Shown: piece after piece, positions 17,121-34,467 of the stretch | Layout of the letters: each line of letters starts with the position of its first letter | Position numbering within the stretch: the first letter of the stretch is position 1 | DNA from: Nocardia nova NBRC 15556 | Lineage (GTDB): Bacteria; Actinomycetota; Actinomycetes; Mycobacteriales; Mycobacteriaceae | Assembly: GCF_001613005.1 (NCBI RefSeq) | Contig: NZ_BDBN01000001.1 | Span: 1 to 64,000, forward strand | Reading direction: 5' to 3' | DNA length: 64,000 bases | Program-made: the position numbers and the translations under genes | The notes under the pieces: model-generated | Databases searched by the model: none | Seen by the model: the letters and a program-made list of their open reading frames with translations, nothing else | What the model was told of the DNA's origin: nothing

Positions 17121-20100
17121 GTGCAAGCCGACTTTCTTCCCGGCGTCATCGCCATCGCCACCGATTTCCGCCGCGCACCGGTGCAGCGATACCTGCGTGC
17201 CCGGGAAGAGCATCGTCCCCGCTCGTCGGGTCCAGCAGTGGCGGCATTGATCGCCCTGATCCACCGGTATTCCGAACACGCCGAGGTCACACTCGGAGTG
17301 ATTGCGCCGGAGGATGATTCACCGAGTCCGTTGCGGGTGGCCGTCGAGCCGGATCGCACGGCGCAGGCGCTGGCCGCAGAGGTCGATGCGGCCCGCTCGC
17401 GAGCGGCGGCCGCACGCGCCGGCTTCGACATCGACGAATTGATCGCGACGCTCTGTCCCACACCGGTATTCGATCGCCATCCGCTGTTCCAGATCGCCTA
17501 CTGCGAAATCACCGGCGAGCACGACCCGGACGCGGCGGAGGACGCGCTCGAGGCCGTCGTCGGCTGCGATCTGGTCTTCGTCGAGGATCGCGGCGCGGGT
17601 GAACTGCGCTGCGAATACGATGCGGAGCTGTTCGAACCGCAGACGGTGCGGCGGCTGCTGGCGCAGTGGGCGATGCTGATCGACGCGTTCATCGCGCAGC
17701 CGGATACCGCGCTCGCGGCCTTGCCGATGCTGCCGGAGGAGGACCGGGCGGCCCTCGACGAGTGGTCGACCGGGCCGCAGCCGGCCCGTCCCGCGACGAC
17801 GCTGCACGCACTGATCGCCGAACGAGCGGCGAGCCGGCCCGGCAGTCCCGCCGTGGTGTCCGAGGCGGGCACGCTGAGTTACGGCGAACTCGACGACCGC
17901 GCCGCGCGGGTCGCCGGATATCTGAGCGCCGCGGGGGTGCGGCCCCGGCAGATCGTCGCGCTGTGCCTGCGGCGTTCGCCGCGGGTGCCGGTGCTGGCGC
18001 TCGGTGTCATGAAGGCCGGTGCGGCCTATCTGCCGCTGGATCCCGCGGATCCGGATGCGCGGCTGGCGACGATCCTGGCGGATTCCGGGGCGTCGGTGGT
18101 GCTGTGTGACGACGCCGAGATCGCCGAACGCTTATCCGCCGAGGGCGTCACGGCGATCGATCTGGACGCCGTAGGGGACGAACTGGACCGGACCGAGCCC
18201 GCACCCGCCCGCGTCGGCGCGCCGACGGATCTCGCCTACGTCATCTACACCTCCGGTTCGACCGGCCGGCCCAAGGGTGTGCTGATCGAACATGCGGCGA
18301 TCTGTAATCGCCTGCTGCACGACGCGATTCGCATCGACGAGTCCGACCGGGTGCTACAGAAGACGCCGCTGACGTTCGACGTGTCGGTGTGGGATCTGTT
18401 CTACCCGCTGGTGCACGGCGCGCAGTCGGTCCTGTGTGATGCCGAGGGGCATCGGGATTCGCGCTATCTCCTGGATGTCATTCGCGCGCGGGAGATCACC
18501 GTCGCGCACTTCGTGCCCTCGATGCTGCGCACGTGGCTGGCCGAGCCCGGCGCCGAGGCGTGCACCTCGCTGCGGTACGTGACCACCAGCGGTGAGGCGC
18601 TACCCGCCGACGTGGCCGCCGAATTCCACCGGCTGCTGCCGGATACCGCGCTCTACAACTACTACGGACCGACCGAAGCGGCCGTCGACGTCACCGGCGA
18701 ACAGGTGCTTCCGGGGGCGGCGGTCACCCTCGGCCGACCGATCGAGAATGTGCGCGCCCTCGTCCTGGACGCCGCGGGACAGCTCGTGCCGGTGGGTGTT
18801 CCGGGGCAGCTGCATCTGGCCGGGGTCTGTCTGGCACGTGGCTATGTCGACCCCGCCGACGAGATCGGCCGCTTCGTGGCCGACCGGCGGACCGGAGAAC
18901 GGCTGTACGCCACCGGTGATCGTGTGCGGCGGCTACCCGACGGACGCCTGGAGTATCTCGGCCGGGCCGACCATCAGCTCAAATTGCGTGGTCTGCGGAT
19001 CGAAGCCGGTGAGGTCGAGGCCGCGTTACGCTCCGCCGAGGGAGTGCGCGAGGCCGTGGTCACGGTCTTCGGCGATGATCCGCAGCGGAGCGAACTGGTC
19101 GGCTACGTGAGCGCCGCCGCCGCGGGTGTCGACACCGACGCGGTGCGCGCACATGCCCGTACTCTGCTGCCGGCGTATATGGTGCCCGCGAAAATCGTTG
19201 TGCTCGAGGAGTTTCCCCGCAACTCGGCCGGGAAGATCGATCGCAGGAGTTTGCCCGCGCCCGTCGTCGCGGTGCCCGGCTCGACCGCCGCCTCACCGAG
19301 CGATCTCTCCGACGCGATAGCGGCGGTCTGGGCGCAAGTGCTCGAGTGCGATTCGGTGCCCGCCACCGCGAATTTCTTCGATCTGGGCGGCAATTCACTG
19401 CTCGTCGCCCGGGTGCACCTGGCACTGGAAGAGGCGCTCGGGATCTCGATCGCGCGCACGGACCTGTTCCGCTATCCGACCGTGGCCGCACTGGCCGCGG
19501 CCCTCGCCGGTTCGGTCGCTGCCTGGGAGTCGGTCGACGATGCCGGCGACCACAGCGGTCCGTTCGCGGTGATCGGCATGGCCGTGCGGGTGCCGGGCGC
19601 TGCCGATCTCGACGAATTCTGGGATGTCATCGCGGATGCGCGCACGACGATGACCGAACTCGACGACGAGCAGTTGCGGGCCGCGGGCGAATCGGAGGAG
19701 CGCATCGCCGCGCCGAATTACGTGCGCACAGCGGCCGTCCTGGACGATATCGCCGGATTCGACGCCGAGTACTTCGGTTTCACCGCCCGCGAGGCCCAGG
19801 TCACCGATCCGCAGCATCGGCTGCTGCTGGAATGCGCGGTCGAGGCGCTCGAACACGCGGGCTACGGTGGTGCGCCGCAGCGTCCGCGCACCGGGGTGTT
19901 CGTGGGCGGGCTGCCCAGCAGCTACTTCCACCGCTATTTCGCCGACGACTTCACGCAGCTGCCCTCCACCCAGCACTATCAGATCAAGGTCGGCAATGAA
20001 CCCGACTTCCTGCCCACCTCGATCGCCTACCGCCTCGACCTGCACGGACCGGCCGTCACCGTGCAGAGCGCCTGTTCGACCTCGCTGGTCGCGGTCCATC

Positions 20101-23100
20101 TGGCCTGCCAATCCATCGGCCGCGGCGAATGCGAGATCGCCCTGGCCGGCGGGGTCGCGGTGCGCGTGCCGGATCGGGTCGGCTACCTGCATCAGGAGGG
20201 GATGGTCGCCTCGCCGGACGGGCACTGTCGCGCCTTCGACGAGCAGGCCGGCGGCACCGTCTTCGGCAACGGGGCGGGCGTGGTCGTGCTCAAACGGCTC
20301 GACGCCGCGGTGCGCGACGGTGACCGGATCTTCGCCGTGGTGCGCGGCACCGCGATCAACAACGACGGGTCCGCGAAGGTCGGGTTCACCGCGCCGAGTG
20401 TCGACGGCCAGGTCGAGGTCATCCGCCGGGCGCATCGCGTGGCCGGGGTGGCGCCGGCGGAGATCGGATACGTCGAGGCGCACGGTACCGCCACGCCGAT
20501 GGGGGATCCGATGGAGATCGCCGCCCTCACCGAGGCATTCGGCGGTCCGCGCGCGGACCGGTGCGAGGTCGGATCGGTGAAGGCGAATATCGGCCACCTC
20601 GATACCGCCGCCGGTGTGGCGGGATTCGTCAAAGCCGTTCTGGCGTTGGACCACGCGGTCCTGCCGGGACTCGCGGATCTGCACCAGCCCAGTAGCCGGA
20701 TTCCCTGGTCCGAGACGCCTTTCCGGGTGTCGCCGCGCTCGCGCGCATGGCCGTCGGATCGGCCGCGGATCGCCACGGTGTCGGCCTTCGGCATCGGCGG
20801 CACCAACGCGCATGCGGTGCTGGAGGCCGCGCCGCCGCGCATCGCGAGCGCCGCACCCGCGGGCTGGACCGGACTGTTCCGGTTGTCGGCGCGTTCCGAG
20901 GCGGCATTGCGTGACCTCGCGCAGCGCTACCTCGATCGGCTCGATGCCGATGCCGATGTCGCCGTCGAAGACGTCTGCTACACGACAGGTTTCGGCCGGG
21001 AGCATCATGGGCAGCGGCTTGCCGCGGTGATCTCCACGCTGCCGGAGTTGCGGGCGGCGCTGGCGGCGTACCTGCGCGGTGAACCCGCGGCGGCATTGTT
21101 CACCGAGGCGGAGCAGCATGCGGACCACCGCCTGTGCCTGGTCCTGGGCGACGCTCCCGAAGCCGGTGTCGACGAATTCCTCGACCGGTACGCCGACGAT
21201 GCGGTGGTGCGGAAGGCGCGCGCGGAGGTGTCGGCGGCACTCGGCGGCGCCGAACCCACCGGAGTGCAGGCGGAGCTGGCCCGTCAGTACGTCCTGGTGC
21301 AGATGTGGCGGGCGTGCGGCCTGCACTGGGATGCGGTGATCGGTTACGGCACAGGCGAATACGTGGCCGCGACGATCTCCGGCGTCCTCGACCTGGCGAC
21401 CGCCATGCGGGCCGCCGCGGCTGGGACACCGGCGTGGGCGGGTGAACGCCGGGACCTGCGGTTGGCATCGCACGCACCGAATGCGGACGCACCGCTCGAT
21501 TCGTGCGTGGCGGCCGTGGGCTGTGATCGGATGCTGGTGCTGGGCCGTCGCAGCGACGAACGAGCCCGGCTACGGCTGGCCGCCGATCGGTACGGCGTCC
21601 ACACGGTACTGGCGGCCGACGGGCCGCACGATTTCTCGCGCGGCCTGCTGGTGGCGGCGGCGAAACTCTATGCGAGCGGTGTGGACATCTGTCCCACGCC
21701 GTGGGGCCCGTTCGCCCAGGGGTGTCGAATCCCGCTGCCCACCTACGCATTCCAGCGCAGCACCTTCTGGGTCGAACCGAAACGAGCGAGCCGCCGTGCC
21801 GAAAGCGCCGCCGAGGAGACCGGGCTGCCCGGCCGTCCGGTGGATCTGCCGCTGTCGGAGGAGATTCGCTACGAACGCGGTTTCGCCTGTGACTCACCGT
21901 CGTATGTGACCGATCACCGGTTGTTCGGTACCGCGGTGGTGCCCGGCGCCTCGCATATCGCCATGGTGCTGGCCGCGGCCGCGCACCACATCGACGGGCC
22001 CTACGTGCTGCGGGACACGTTGTTCCTGCATCCGTTCGCCGTGTCGGACGGCGGCAGCCGCCGCGCACAACTGGTGCTGCGGCCGAGCGGTCCGGGCTGG
22101 GACGTGACCCTCGTCGCCGAGGAGGAATCCGGTGCGGGCGCGGCCTGGCCGGCGCTGTTCCGCACCGCGCTGGAAAGCGCTCCCGCCGAATCGGATTCGA
22201 CATTCGGCGAGACCGAGCGCGGAGATATTCTCGCCCGCTGTCCGCAGGAGCTGTCCGGACTCGAGTTCTATCGTGATGTGTGGGTGCCGGGGCTCGACAC
22301 CGGAAACTCCTTCCACTGGATCGAGAGCATCCGGCGCGGCGACAACGAGGCACTGTGCCTGACCACCCGTCCCGAGGGTGTGGAGATCGGGCCGGAACCG
22401 CTGCACGCGGGGTTGGTCGAGGCCGCGTTCCAGGTGCTCAACAGCTGCTGGAAATACGACAACGATCTGCTGCGGGCGCAGGAGAACATCTACGTTCCGT
22501 TCAGTATCGACCGCTACTACTTCTCCGGTCGCCGCACCGAGGGCCCGCTGTGGATCCATGCCCGATTGGCGGGCGGGCACGGCGCGGGTGACGAGGCGTT
22601 CACCGCGCATATCCGGATGTACAGCGCCACCGGCGAATTGGTGGTCGCCGTGGACGGATTCGAATCCCGGCGCATCAGCCGGGCGCAGGTGGAGCGGGCG
22701 CTCGCACACAAGACGGCCGATATCACCCACGAGCAACACTGGCAGCGCACCGAGGCGGCCGACACGGGCACCGAGCCGGTCTCGCTGCTGGTGGTCGACG
22801 ATGAACCCGACCGGTTGAGCCGTTTCGCGCGGGTGCTGCGCGCGCGGGCGATTCCGGCCGAGACGGTACTGATCGGTGCGGATGCCCCGCCGGGATCGGG
22901 CATCACGCGCAGCGCGGCCACCGACGCCGAAATTTGCGCGTGGCCGGTCGAATTCGCCGCGGCGGACCGTCGCGGCTACGTCGACCTGCGCGGCCTGACG
23001 AGAGCCGACGGCGAGAGCGCGCGGTTCGTCGGCGAGGCCGCCCGGCGGTGTGCCGCGGCGGTGCGACCACTACCGGCGCTGGCATCCGAACGCGTCCGCG

Positions 23101-24782
23101 TGTGGTGGCCCACCCGCGGCGCCCAACCGGTGACCGGCGACGCCGACGTCACCGATCCGGCGGCGACCATGCTGTGGGGTATCGCCACGGTCGTCCGTCG
23201 CGAGTATCCGGAACTGCGGTGCAGCACAGTCGATCTGGATGGCGACGACGATTCGTCGCTGATCCGGCTGGCGGCCGAGATCCACCGCTGGTCGCCGGAG
23301 ACGCGGATCGCGCATCGCGGCGGGAATCGCTACGTCGCGCGGCTCCGCCGGGCACAGCCGGGGACGGATGTGCGGATACGGCGCGATCGCAGCTATCTCG
23401 TCACGGGCGGGCTGCGGGGGATCGGCCCCCGCGTGGCGCACATGCTCGCCGAGCAGGGCGCGGGACACCTCGTGCTCGTCGGCCGCACCGCACCCGATCC
23501 GGAGACCGCGCGGTTGCTGGACGAGATCCGCGACGGCGGCTGCTCGGTCACCGTGCACACCGCCGACATCGGCGCCGAGTCGCTCGCCGGCGTGGTGGCG
23601 GCAGCGCCGCATCCGCTCGGCGGCATCGTGCATGCGGCCGGTGTGCTCGACGATGCGACGATCGCCGGGCTGGACGCCGGCCGATTCGAGAAGGTCCTGG
23701 CGCCCAAGGTCGGCGGTATCCACCGGCTGCGCGAAATAATCGGTGCGGATACGGAATTCGTGGTGTGCTTCTCGTCGCTGACCGCAACCGTCGGGGCGGG
23801 CGGACAGGCCAATTACGCGGCGGCCAATGCGTATCTGGACGGGTACGCGTCGCTGTTGCGGGCCCAGGGGATCCGCGCGACCAGCATCGCGTGGGGTCCG
23901 TGGGGCGACATCGGGATGGCGGCCCGGCTCGACGCCGAAGAGCGCGAGCGGGCCCGGCTGCGCGGCTACCGCCCGCTCTCGCCGGAGCAGGGGCTGCGTC
24001 TGCTGGCCGGCAATCTGGTCGCTGCCGGTCCGACCGTCGTCGCCGCGGATCTGGACTGGCCGAAGCTGGCCGCGGCCGCGGGTGGTGACCCGTGGTACGG
24101 AAGTATCGCCGCCACCCCCGCCGCTGCCGGACCGGCCGCCTCGCTGCGTGAACGGGTACTGGCGGCTGCCCGGACCGACCGGGCGGGCCTCGTGCGCGAG
24201 CTCACGGCCACCGAGGTGAAGGCGGTGCTGGGCCTCGACGCCGGGCATCTGATCGACCCGGAGGAGGGATTCACCCAGCTCGGGATGGACTCCCTCGCGG
24301 TCGTCGAACTGCGCTCACGCCTACAGGACGGTTTCGGACTCGCGCTGCCCGCGACCTTCGGATTCGACCATCCGACCGTCGAGAAGGCGGCCGAATATCT
24401 CATGGCCGCAATCGGTTCCGGGGAGCCCGACGCGCCCGACCCGGCCACTGCCGCCGTTCATGCTCGGCCGCACCACGCCACGACACAGGACGGAGCGCCG
24501 CACCTCACCGACGTACCGACCGAGGGTTCGGCTCCGGCCGGGCCGTATTCGGATGCCTCGGCCCCGGCCGCGCCGGTTTCGCCGGATGCGCTTCCGGCTG
24601 CGGATTCGCCCGCGCCGACCGCCGCTGTAGCGAGTCCGGCCGGTCCGCCTCCGGCCGAGTCGCAACCGGCGGCTTCGGAATCGGCCCCGTCGGCCCCGCC
24701 GGCGCCGCCCCAGTCGGAGGATCCGATCGCCGCCGAGCTGGCTCTGCTGGAGGCGGCATTACACAGCGACGCACAGTGGTGA
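17121..24782 (+). CDS. Hybrid NRPS-PKS: C(half)-A-PCP-KS-AT(dead)-DH-KR-ACP
   Basis: A 2553-residue megasynthase. Residues 1-200 match only the C-terminal lobe of a condensation domain (ending HPLFQIAYCE); the lobe with HHxxxDG is missing. An adenylation domain follows (about 210-720), with code residues read by hand as D V W H T S Y V D K, closest to serine. The PCP has Ser759 (GGNSL). The KS has Cys985. The AT remnant (about 1240-1535) has Tyr1409-Gly1410 in place of His-Ser of GHSxG and no PGQG motif. The DH keeps HxxxGxxxxP with His1599 but has Glu1767 where Asp is expected. The KR has GGLRGIG and LDD (B-type). The ACP has Ser2391. A Pro/Ala/Ser-rich tail ends the protein. Confidence 0.93.
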   Translation: MQADFLPGVIAIATDFRRAPVQRYLRAREEHRPRSSGPAVAALIALIHRYSEHAEVTLGVIAPEDDSPSPLRVAVEPDRTAQALAAEVDAARSRAAAARAGFDIDELIATLCPTPVFDRHPLFQIAYCEITGEHDPDAAEDALEAVVGCDLVFVEDRGAGELRCEYDAELFEPQTVRRLLAQWAMLIDAFIAQPDTALAALPMLPEEDRAALDEWSTGPQPARPATTLHALIAERAASRPGSPAVVSEAGTLSYGELDDRAARVAGYLSAAGVRPRQIVALCLRRSPRVPVLALGVMKAGAAYLPLDPADPDARLATILADSGASVVLCDDAEIAERLSAEGVTAIDLDAVGDELDRTEPAPARVGAPTDLAYVIYTSGSTGRPKGVLIEHAAICNRLLHDAIRIDESDRVLQKTPLTFDVSVWDLFYPLVHGAQSVLCDAEGHRDSRYLLDVIRAREITVAHFVPSMLRTWLAEPGAEACTSLRYVTTSGEALPADVAAEFHRLLPDTALYNYYGPTEAAVDVTGEQVLPGAAVTLGRPIENVRALVLDAAGQLVPVGVPGQLHLAGVCLARGYVDPADEIGRFVADRRTGERLYATGDRVRRLPDGRLEYLGRADHQLKLRGLRIEAGEVEAALRSAEGVREAVVTVFGDDPQRSELVGYVSAAAAGVDTDAVRAHARTLLPAYMVPAKIVVLEEFPRNSAGKIDRRSLPAPVVAVPGSTAASPSDLSDAIAAVWAQVLECDSVPATANFFDLGGNSLLVARVHLALEEALGISIARTDLFRYPTVAALAAALAGSVAAWESVDDAGDHSGPFAVIGMAVRVPGAADLDEFWDVIADARTTMTELDDEQLRAAGESEERIAAPNYVRTAAVLDDIAGFDAEYFGFTAREAQVTDPQHRLLLECAVEALEHAGYGGAPQRPRTGVFVGGLPSSYFHRYFADDFTQLPSTQHYQIKVGNEPDFLPTSIAYRLDLHGPAVTVQSACSTSLVAVHLACQSIGRGECEIALAGGVAVRVPDRVGYLHQEGMVASPDGHCRAFDEQAGGTVFGNGAGVVVLKRLDAAVRDGDRIFAVVRGTAINNDGSAKVGFTAPSVDGQVEVIRRAHRVAGVAPAEIGYVEAHGTATPMGDPMEIAALTEAFGGPRADRCEVGSVKANIGHLDTAAGVAGFVKAVLALDHAVLPGLADLHQPSSRIPWSETPFRVSPRSRAWPSDRPRIATVSAFGIGGTNAHAVLEAAPPRIASAAPAGWTGLFRLSARSEAALRDLAQRYLDRLDADADVAVEDVCYTTGFGREHHGQRLAAVISTLPELRAALAAYLRGEPAAALFTEAEQHADHRLCLVLGDAPEAGVDEFLDRYADDAVVRKARAEVSAALGGAEPTGVQAELARQYVLVQMWRACGLHWDAVIGYGTGEYVAATISGVLDLATAMRAAAAGTPAWAGERRDLRLASHAPNADAPLDSCVAAVGCDRMLVLGRRSDERARLRLAADRYGVHTVLAADGPHDFSRGLLVAAAKLYASGVDICPTPWGPFAQGCRIPLPTYAFQRSTFWVEPKRASRRAESAAEETGLPGRPVDLPLSEEIRYERGFACDSPSYVTDHRLFGTAVVPGASHIAMVLAAAAHHIDGPYVLRDTLFLHPFAVSDGGSRRAQLVLRPSGPGWDVTLVAEEESGAGAAWPALFRTALESAPAESDSTFGETERGDILARCPQELSGLEFYRDVWVPGLDTGNSFHWIESIRRGDNEALCLTTRPEGVEIGPEPLHAGLVEAAFQVLNSCWKYDNDLLRAQENIYVPFSIDRYYFSGRRTEGPLWIHARLAGGHGAGDEAFTAHIRMYSATGELVVAVDGFESRRISRAQVERALAHKTADITHEQHWQRTEAADTGTEPVSLLVVDDEPDRLSRFARVLRARAIPAETVLIGADAPPGSGITRSAATDAEICAWPVEFAAADRRGYVDLRGLTRADGESARFVGEAARRCAAAVRPLPALASERVRVWWPTRGAQPVTGDADVTDPAATMLWGIATVVRREYPELRCSTVDLDGDDDSSLIRLAAEIHRWSPETRIAHRGGNRYVARLRRAQPGTDVRIRRDRSYLVTGGLRGIGPRVAHMLAEQGAGHLVLVGRTAPDPETARLLDEIRDGGCSVTVHTADIGAESLAGVVAAAPHPLGGIVHAAGVLDDATIAGLDAGRFEKVLAPKVGGIHRLREIIGADTEFVVCFSSLTATVGAGGQANYAAANAYLDGYASLLRAQGIRATSIAWGPWGDIGMAARLDAEERERARLRGYRPLSPEQGLRLLAGNLVAAGPTVVAADLDWPKLAAAAGGDPWYGSIAATPAAAGPAASLRERVLAAARTDRAGLVRELTATEVKAVLGLDAGHLIDPEEGFTQLGMDSLAVVELRSRLQDGFGLALPATFGFDHPTVEKAAEYLMAAIGSGEPDAPDPATAAVHARPHHATTQDGAPHLTDVPTEGSAPAGPYSDASAPAAPVSPDALPAADSPAPTAAVASPAGPPPAESQPAASESAPSAPPAPPQSEDPIAAELALLEAALHSDAQW

Positions 24783-27700
24783 GGGATATGTCCGCAGCAA
24801 GTTCCGAATCCGTCTCCACCACCGGTGTGACACCCGACCGCGAGCAGCGCATCGCCGCGGCCCTGCGCGCGGCGCGGGAGCGGCTGGCCGAACCTCGTCC
24901 GGCGGAACCGATCGCGATCGTCGGCATCGGCTGCCGGTTCCCCGGCGGCATCACCGGGCCGGACACCCTGTGGGACGTCGTGGCCGGGGGTGTCGACGCC
25001 ACCGGCGAACAGCCCGGCGATCGGTGGGATGTGCAGCGGTTCTACGATCCGGACCCGGACAAGCCCGGCACCATCTACACCACCCGCGGCGGATTTCTCG
25101 ACGCGGTGGACATGTTCGACGCCGACTTCTTCGGCATCTCGCCGCGCGAAGCGCACGCGATGGACCCGCAGCAACGGCTCCTGCTGGAGATCGCGTGGGA
25201 GGCGGTGGAGAACGCGGGTATCGCGCCCCAGCGGTTGCGCGGATCCGATACCGGCCTGTTCGTCGGATTCAGCTGGCGCGACTACGACCGCATCGCCGTC
25301 GCGAATATCCCCGAAGCCATGAACGCCTATGCGGGACTGGGGAATACACCGAGTATCGCGGTGGGCCGGGTGGCGTACACGCTGGATCTGCACGGACCGG
25401 TGTCACTGGTGGATACCGCGTGCTCCTCGTCGCTGGTGGCGGTCCATCAGGCGGTGCAGAGTCTGCGCAACGGCGACTGCTCGACGGCGCTGGCCGGTGG
25501 TGTGAATCTGATCCTCTCGCCGTTGTCGACGATGTTCTGCTGCCGCATCCGGGCGTTGTCGCCGGACGGCCGTTGCAAGACCTTCGATGCCTCCGCCGAC
25601 GGATACGGTCGCGCCGAGGGCGCCGGTCTGGTGGTGCTCAAGCGGCTCTCGCAGGCACAGCGCGACGGCGACCGGATCTACGCGGTGATCCGCGGCTCCG
25701 CGGTCAACCACGACGGCCGGACCGGCGGACTCACCGTGCCGAGCGCCCGCGCCCAGGAGGCAGTGGTGCGGGCAGCGCTGCGGGCGGCGAATCTCGAACC
25801 GGCTCAAGTGAACTACATCGAGGCACACGGCACGGGCACCGCGCTGGGCGACCCGATCGAAATCGGTGCGCTGAACTCCGTCTTCGGCGGCGCGCGTGCG
25901 CCGCTGTGGGTCGGGTCGATCAAATCGAATTTCGGGCACGCCGAGACGGCGGCGGGGATCGCCGGTCTGATCAAGGCGGCCCTGGCCGTCGAGCGCGGTG
26001 TGCTGCCGCCGACGCTGCATGTGCGGGAACCGAATCCACGCATCGATTGGGCGTCCGGTTCGGCGCGGGTGGTCACCGAGACCACACCGTGGCCCGCCGG
26101 ATCGCGGATCGCGGGTGTCAGTTCGTTCGGTTTCAGCGGGACCAACGCGCACGTGCTGGTCGAACAACCGCCGGCGGCAGCCGAATCCGGCAGCGTCGTA
26201 CCCTCGGGCCTGCTGACGCTGTCCGCTCGCGGCGACGAGGGGTTGCGGGCGCAGGCGCGGCGGTTCGCGCTCGCGCTGCGCACCGTGGAACCGTCGAGAC
26301 TCGAATCGGTGTGCGCGACAGCGAATCTCGGGCGGAGCGCGTTCGAACATCGACTCGCCGTGGTGGCCGGGAGTACGACCGCGATGGCGGCCGCCCTGGA
26401 CGCACATACCGCCGGGCAGCGGCAGCCGACGATCGTGACCGGCCACGTGCCGCGTGGTCGTGCCGTGCGTACCGCACTGTTGATCGGGCACCGCGGACCC
26501 GGTGTGGAACCGCTCGATCGCGAAAGCTACACCGGCTCCGACGTCTTTCGCGCCGCCGTCGACGAATGCCTGGAGGCGACCGCCTCGCGGGAGAGTTTCC
26601 GGACCGCTCTGTTCGCCGGGCTGGCACCGCATCAGGCGCAGCGCGTCCCCGGCCTGGCGGATGCGCTGGCCTTCGTGCACCGGTACGCCACCACTCGCCA
26701 GTTGCTGGCATTCGGTCTGCGCCCGGCTGCCGTGCTGGGCGTCGGCGTGGGCGAGTACGTGACCGCCGCGATCGCCGGAATTCTGGAACCGGCTGTGGCA
26801 CTGCGTGCTTCGGTCTCGACCGCGGCGCTGCTCGGCGAACGCGTGGTGGCACGCACCGACGACCGTGCGCCGCTCGACGCGGTACTGCGCGAAACCGGTG
26901 CGCGCCTGTGCGGTCACGCCGGCGACCGCTATCTGCTGGAGGCGGGCCCCGGCGGTCGCGAGCCGCTCCTGCACCGCCTGCGCGCCGCCGGTGTCGCCGC
27001 GACGACGCACGCCGAACTGCGCGACCACCTGGGAACGGCCGTCCCTGATCCGGGACAGCCGGGCGAGCCCGAACTCACCGTCGTCTCCGCGCACACCGGG
27101 ATGCGCCTCGGCCACGAAGCGGCCGATCCCGCCTACTGGTCGAGCCGCCCGCTGTGGCCCGCGCACCTGGACCGGGCCTTCGCCACGCTGGGAGAACTCG
27201 ACTGCACGGTATTCGCCGAGGTCGCGGGGGCGACGCTGACCGAACTGGGAAGCCGCCGCACCGCCCCGGAGAGCCGCTGGTTCACCACCGGAACCACTCG
27301 CGGCGAAGTGATCCGGTGCACGGCCGGGCTGTTCGTGGCCGGCGCCGTCGACGATCTGCGCGACCTGCACGGCACCCACTATCCCCGGATCACCCTCCCC
27401 ACCTATCCCTTTCAGCGCCGCCGCTACTGGGTGGAAGCGTCCGGCGCCACGCATGCGACCGGCGAGCCGAGCGCACCCGCTGCGGCGGCTCGGCTTCCGC
27501 GGGTCGAAGCCCTCGATGTGGACAGCCTCGATGCCGCTCGATCGGCCACGACAGCTTCGGGCGATGGTCCGGGAACTGTCCAGGGGTCCGCAGTTCCCGG
27601 ACCGCCTGTGCGCACCGATGCGACCGGGTCGGACGTGCCCGCGAGAGCCGTCGCATCGGCGCGGCCCGCGCCGTCCGAGGCGGAGCTGTACCTGCTGCGC

Positions 27701-28167
27701 CGACGCGTGAGCGCGGTGGTGGTCGCGAGTATCCGGCAGGTCTTCCAGATGCCGGATTCCGATCCCGTCGATCTGCAGACACCGCTGCAGGAACTCGGCT
27801 TCGACTCGCTCATGGCGATCGAATTGCGAACCGTATTGGGCCGTGCGCTCGCGCTGCCGATCGAAGCGGCATTCGCCTTCGAATTCCCGACGGCCACAGT
27901 GCAGATCGCCGAGCTCACCGCGCGGTTGGCCGCCGCACCGACGATTCCGTCCGAGCCGGCCGCCGAACCGGCGATGTCGGCACCGGCGACTGCGGCGGAA
28001 CCGACCACGATCGAGCCGCAGCCGAAGTACCACGACCCGGCCGACCCGCACCCCGTGTCGTTCGACATCCCCGTCAGCACGACCCGCATCCCGCTCGACG
28101 GCTTGAGCGAATCCGATCTCATCGCGCTGGCTCGCGCGGAAGTGGCTGCCCTGGAAGAGGTGCTGCG

Positions 28168-28171
<4 letters not shown>
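24776..28171 (+). CDS. Type I PKS module: KS-AT(dead)-ACP
   Basis: A 1131-residue single module. After a short coiled N-terminal docking segment the KS has Cys216 in DTACSSSL and both catalytic His motifs (EAHGTGTALGDP and NFGHAETAAG). The AT region is nearly full length (about 420 residues), but the nucleophile elbow reads GVGVGE with Gly657 for Ser and Val656 for His, and the PGQG motif reads GHRGPG, so it should not load extender units. The ACP has Ser1011 in GFDSLMAIEL. No KR, DH or ER is present, so the module would leave a beta-keto group. GTG 24776 and 24779 overlap the previous stop; ATG 24788 is another possible start but too close to its GAGGG. Confidence 0.92.

Positions 28172-34463
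<6,292 letters not shown>

Positions 34464-34467
<4 letters not shown>

Noticed and set aside
13010..17461. A 1483-codon open frame on the minus strand
   Set aside because: It is the antisense shadow of the ligase, BAHD-like, methyltransferase and carbamoyltransferase genes. Its translation is His/Arg/Gly/Asp-rich without any domain, as expected in high-GC DNA.
27154..28167. Upstream extension of the third PKS frame
   Set aside because: This 338-codon stretch overlaps the AT and ACP coding region of the second PKS in another frame and is Arg-rich; the synthase starts at TTG 28168.
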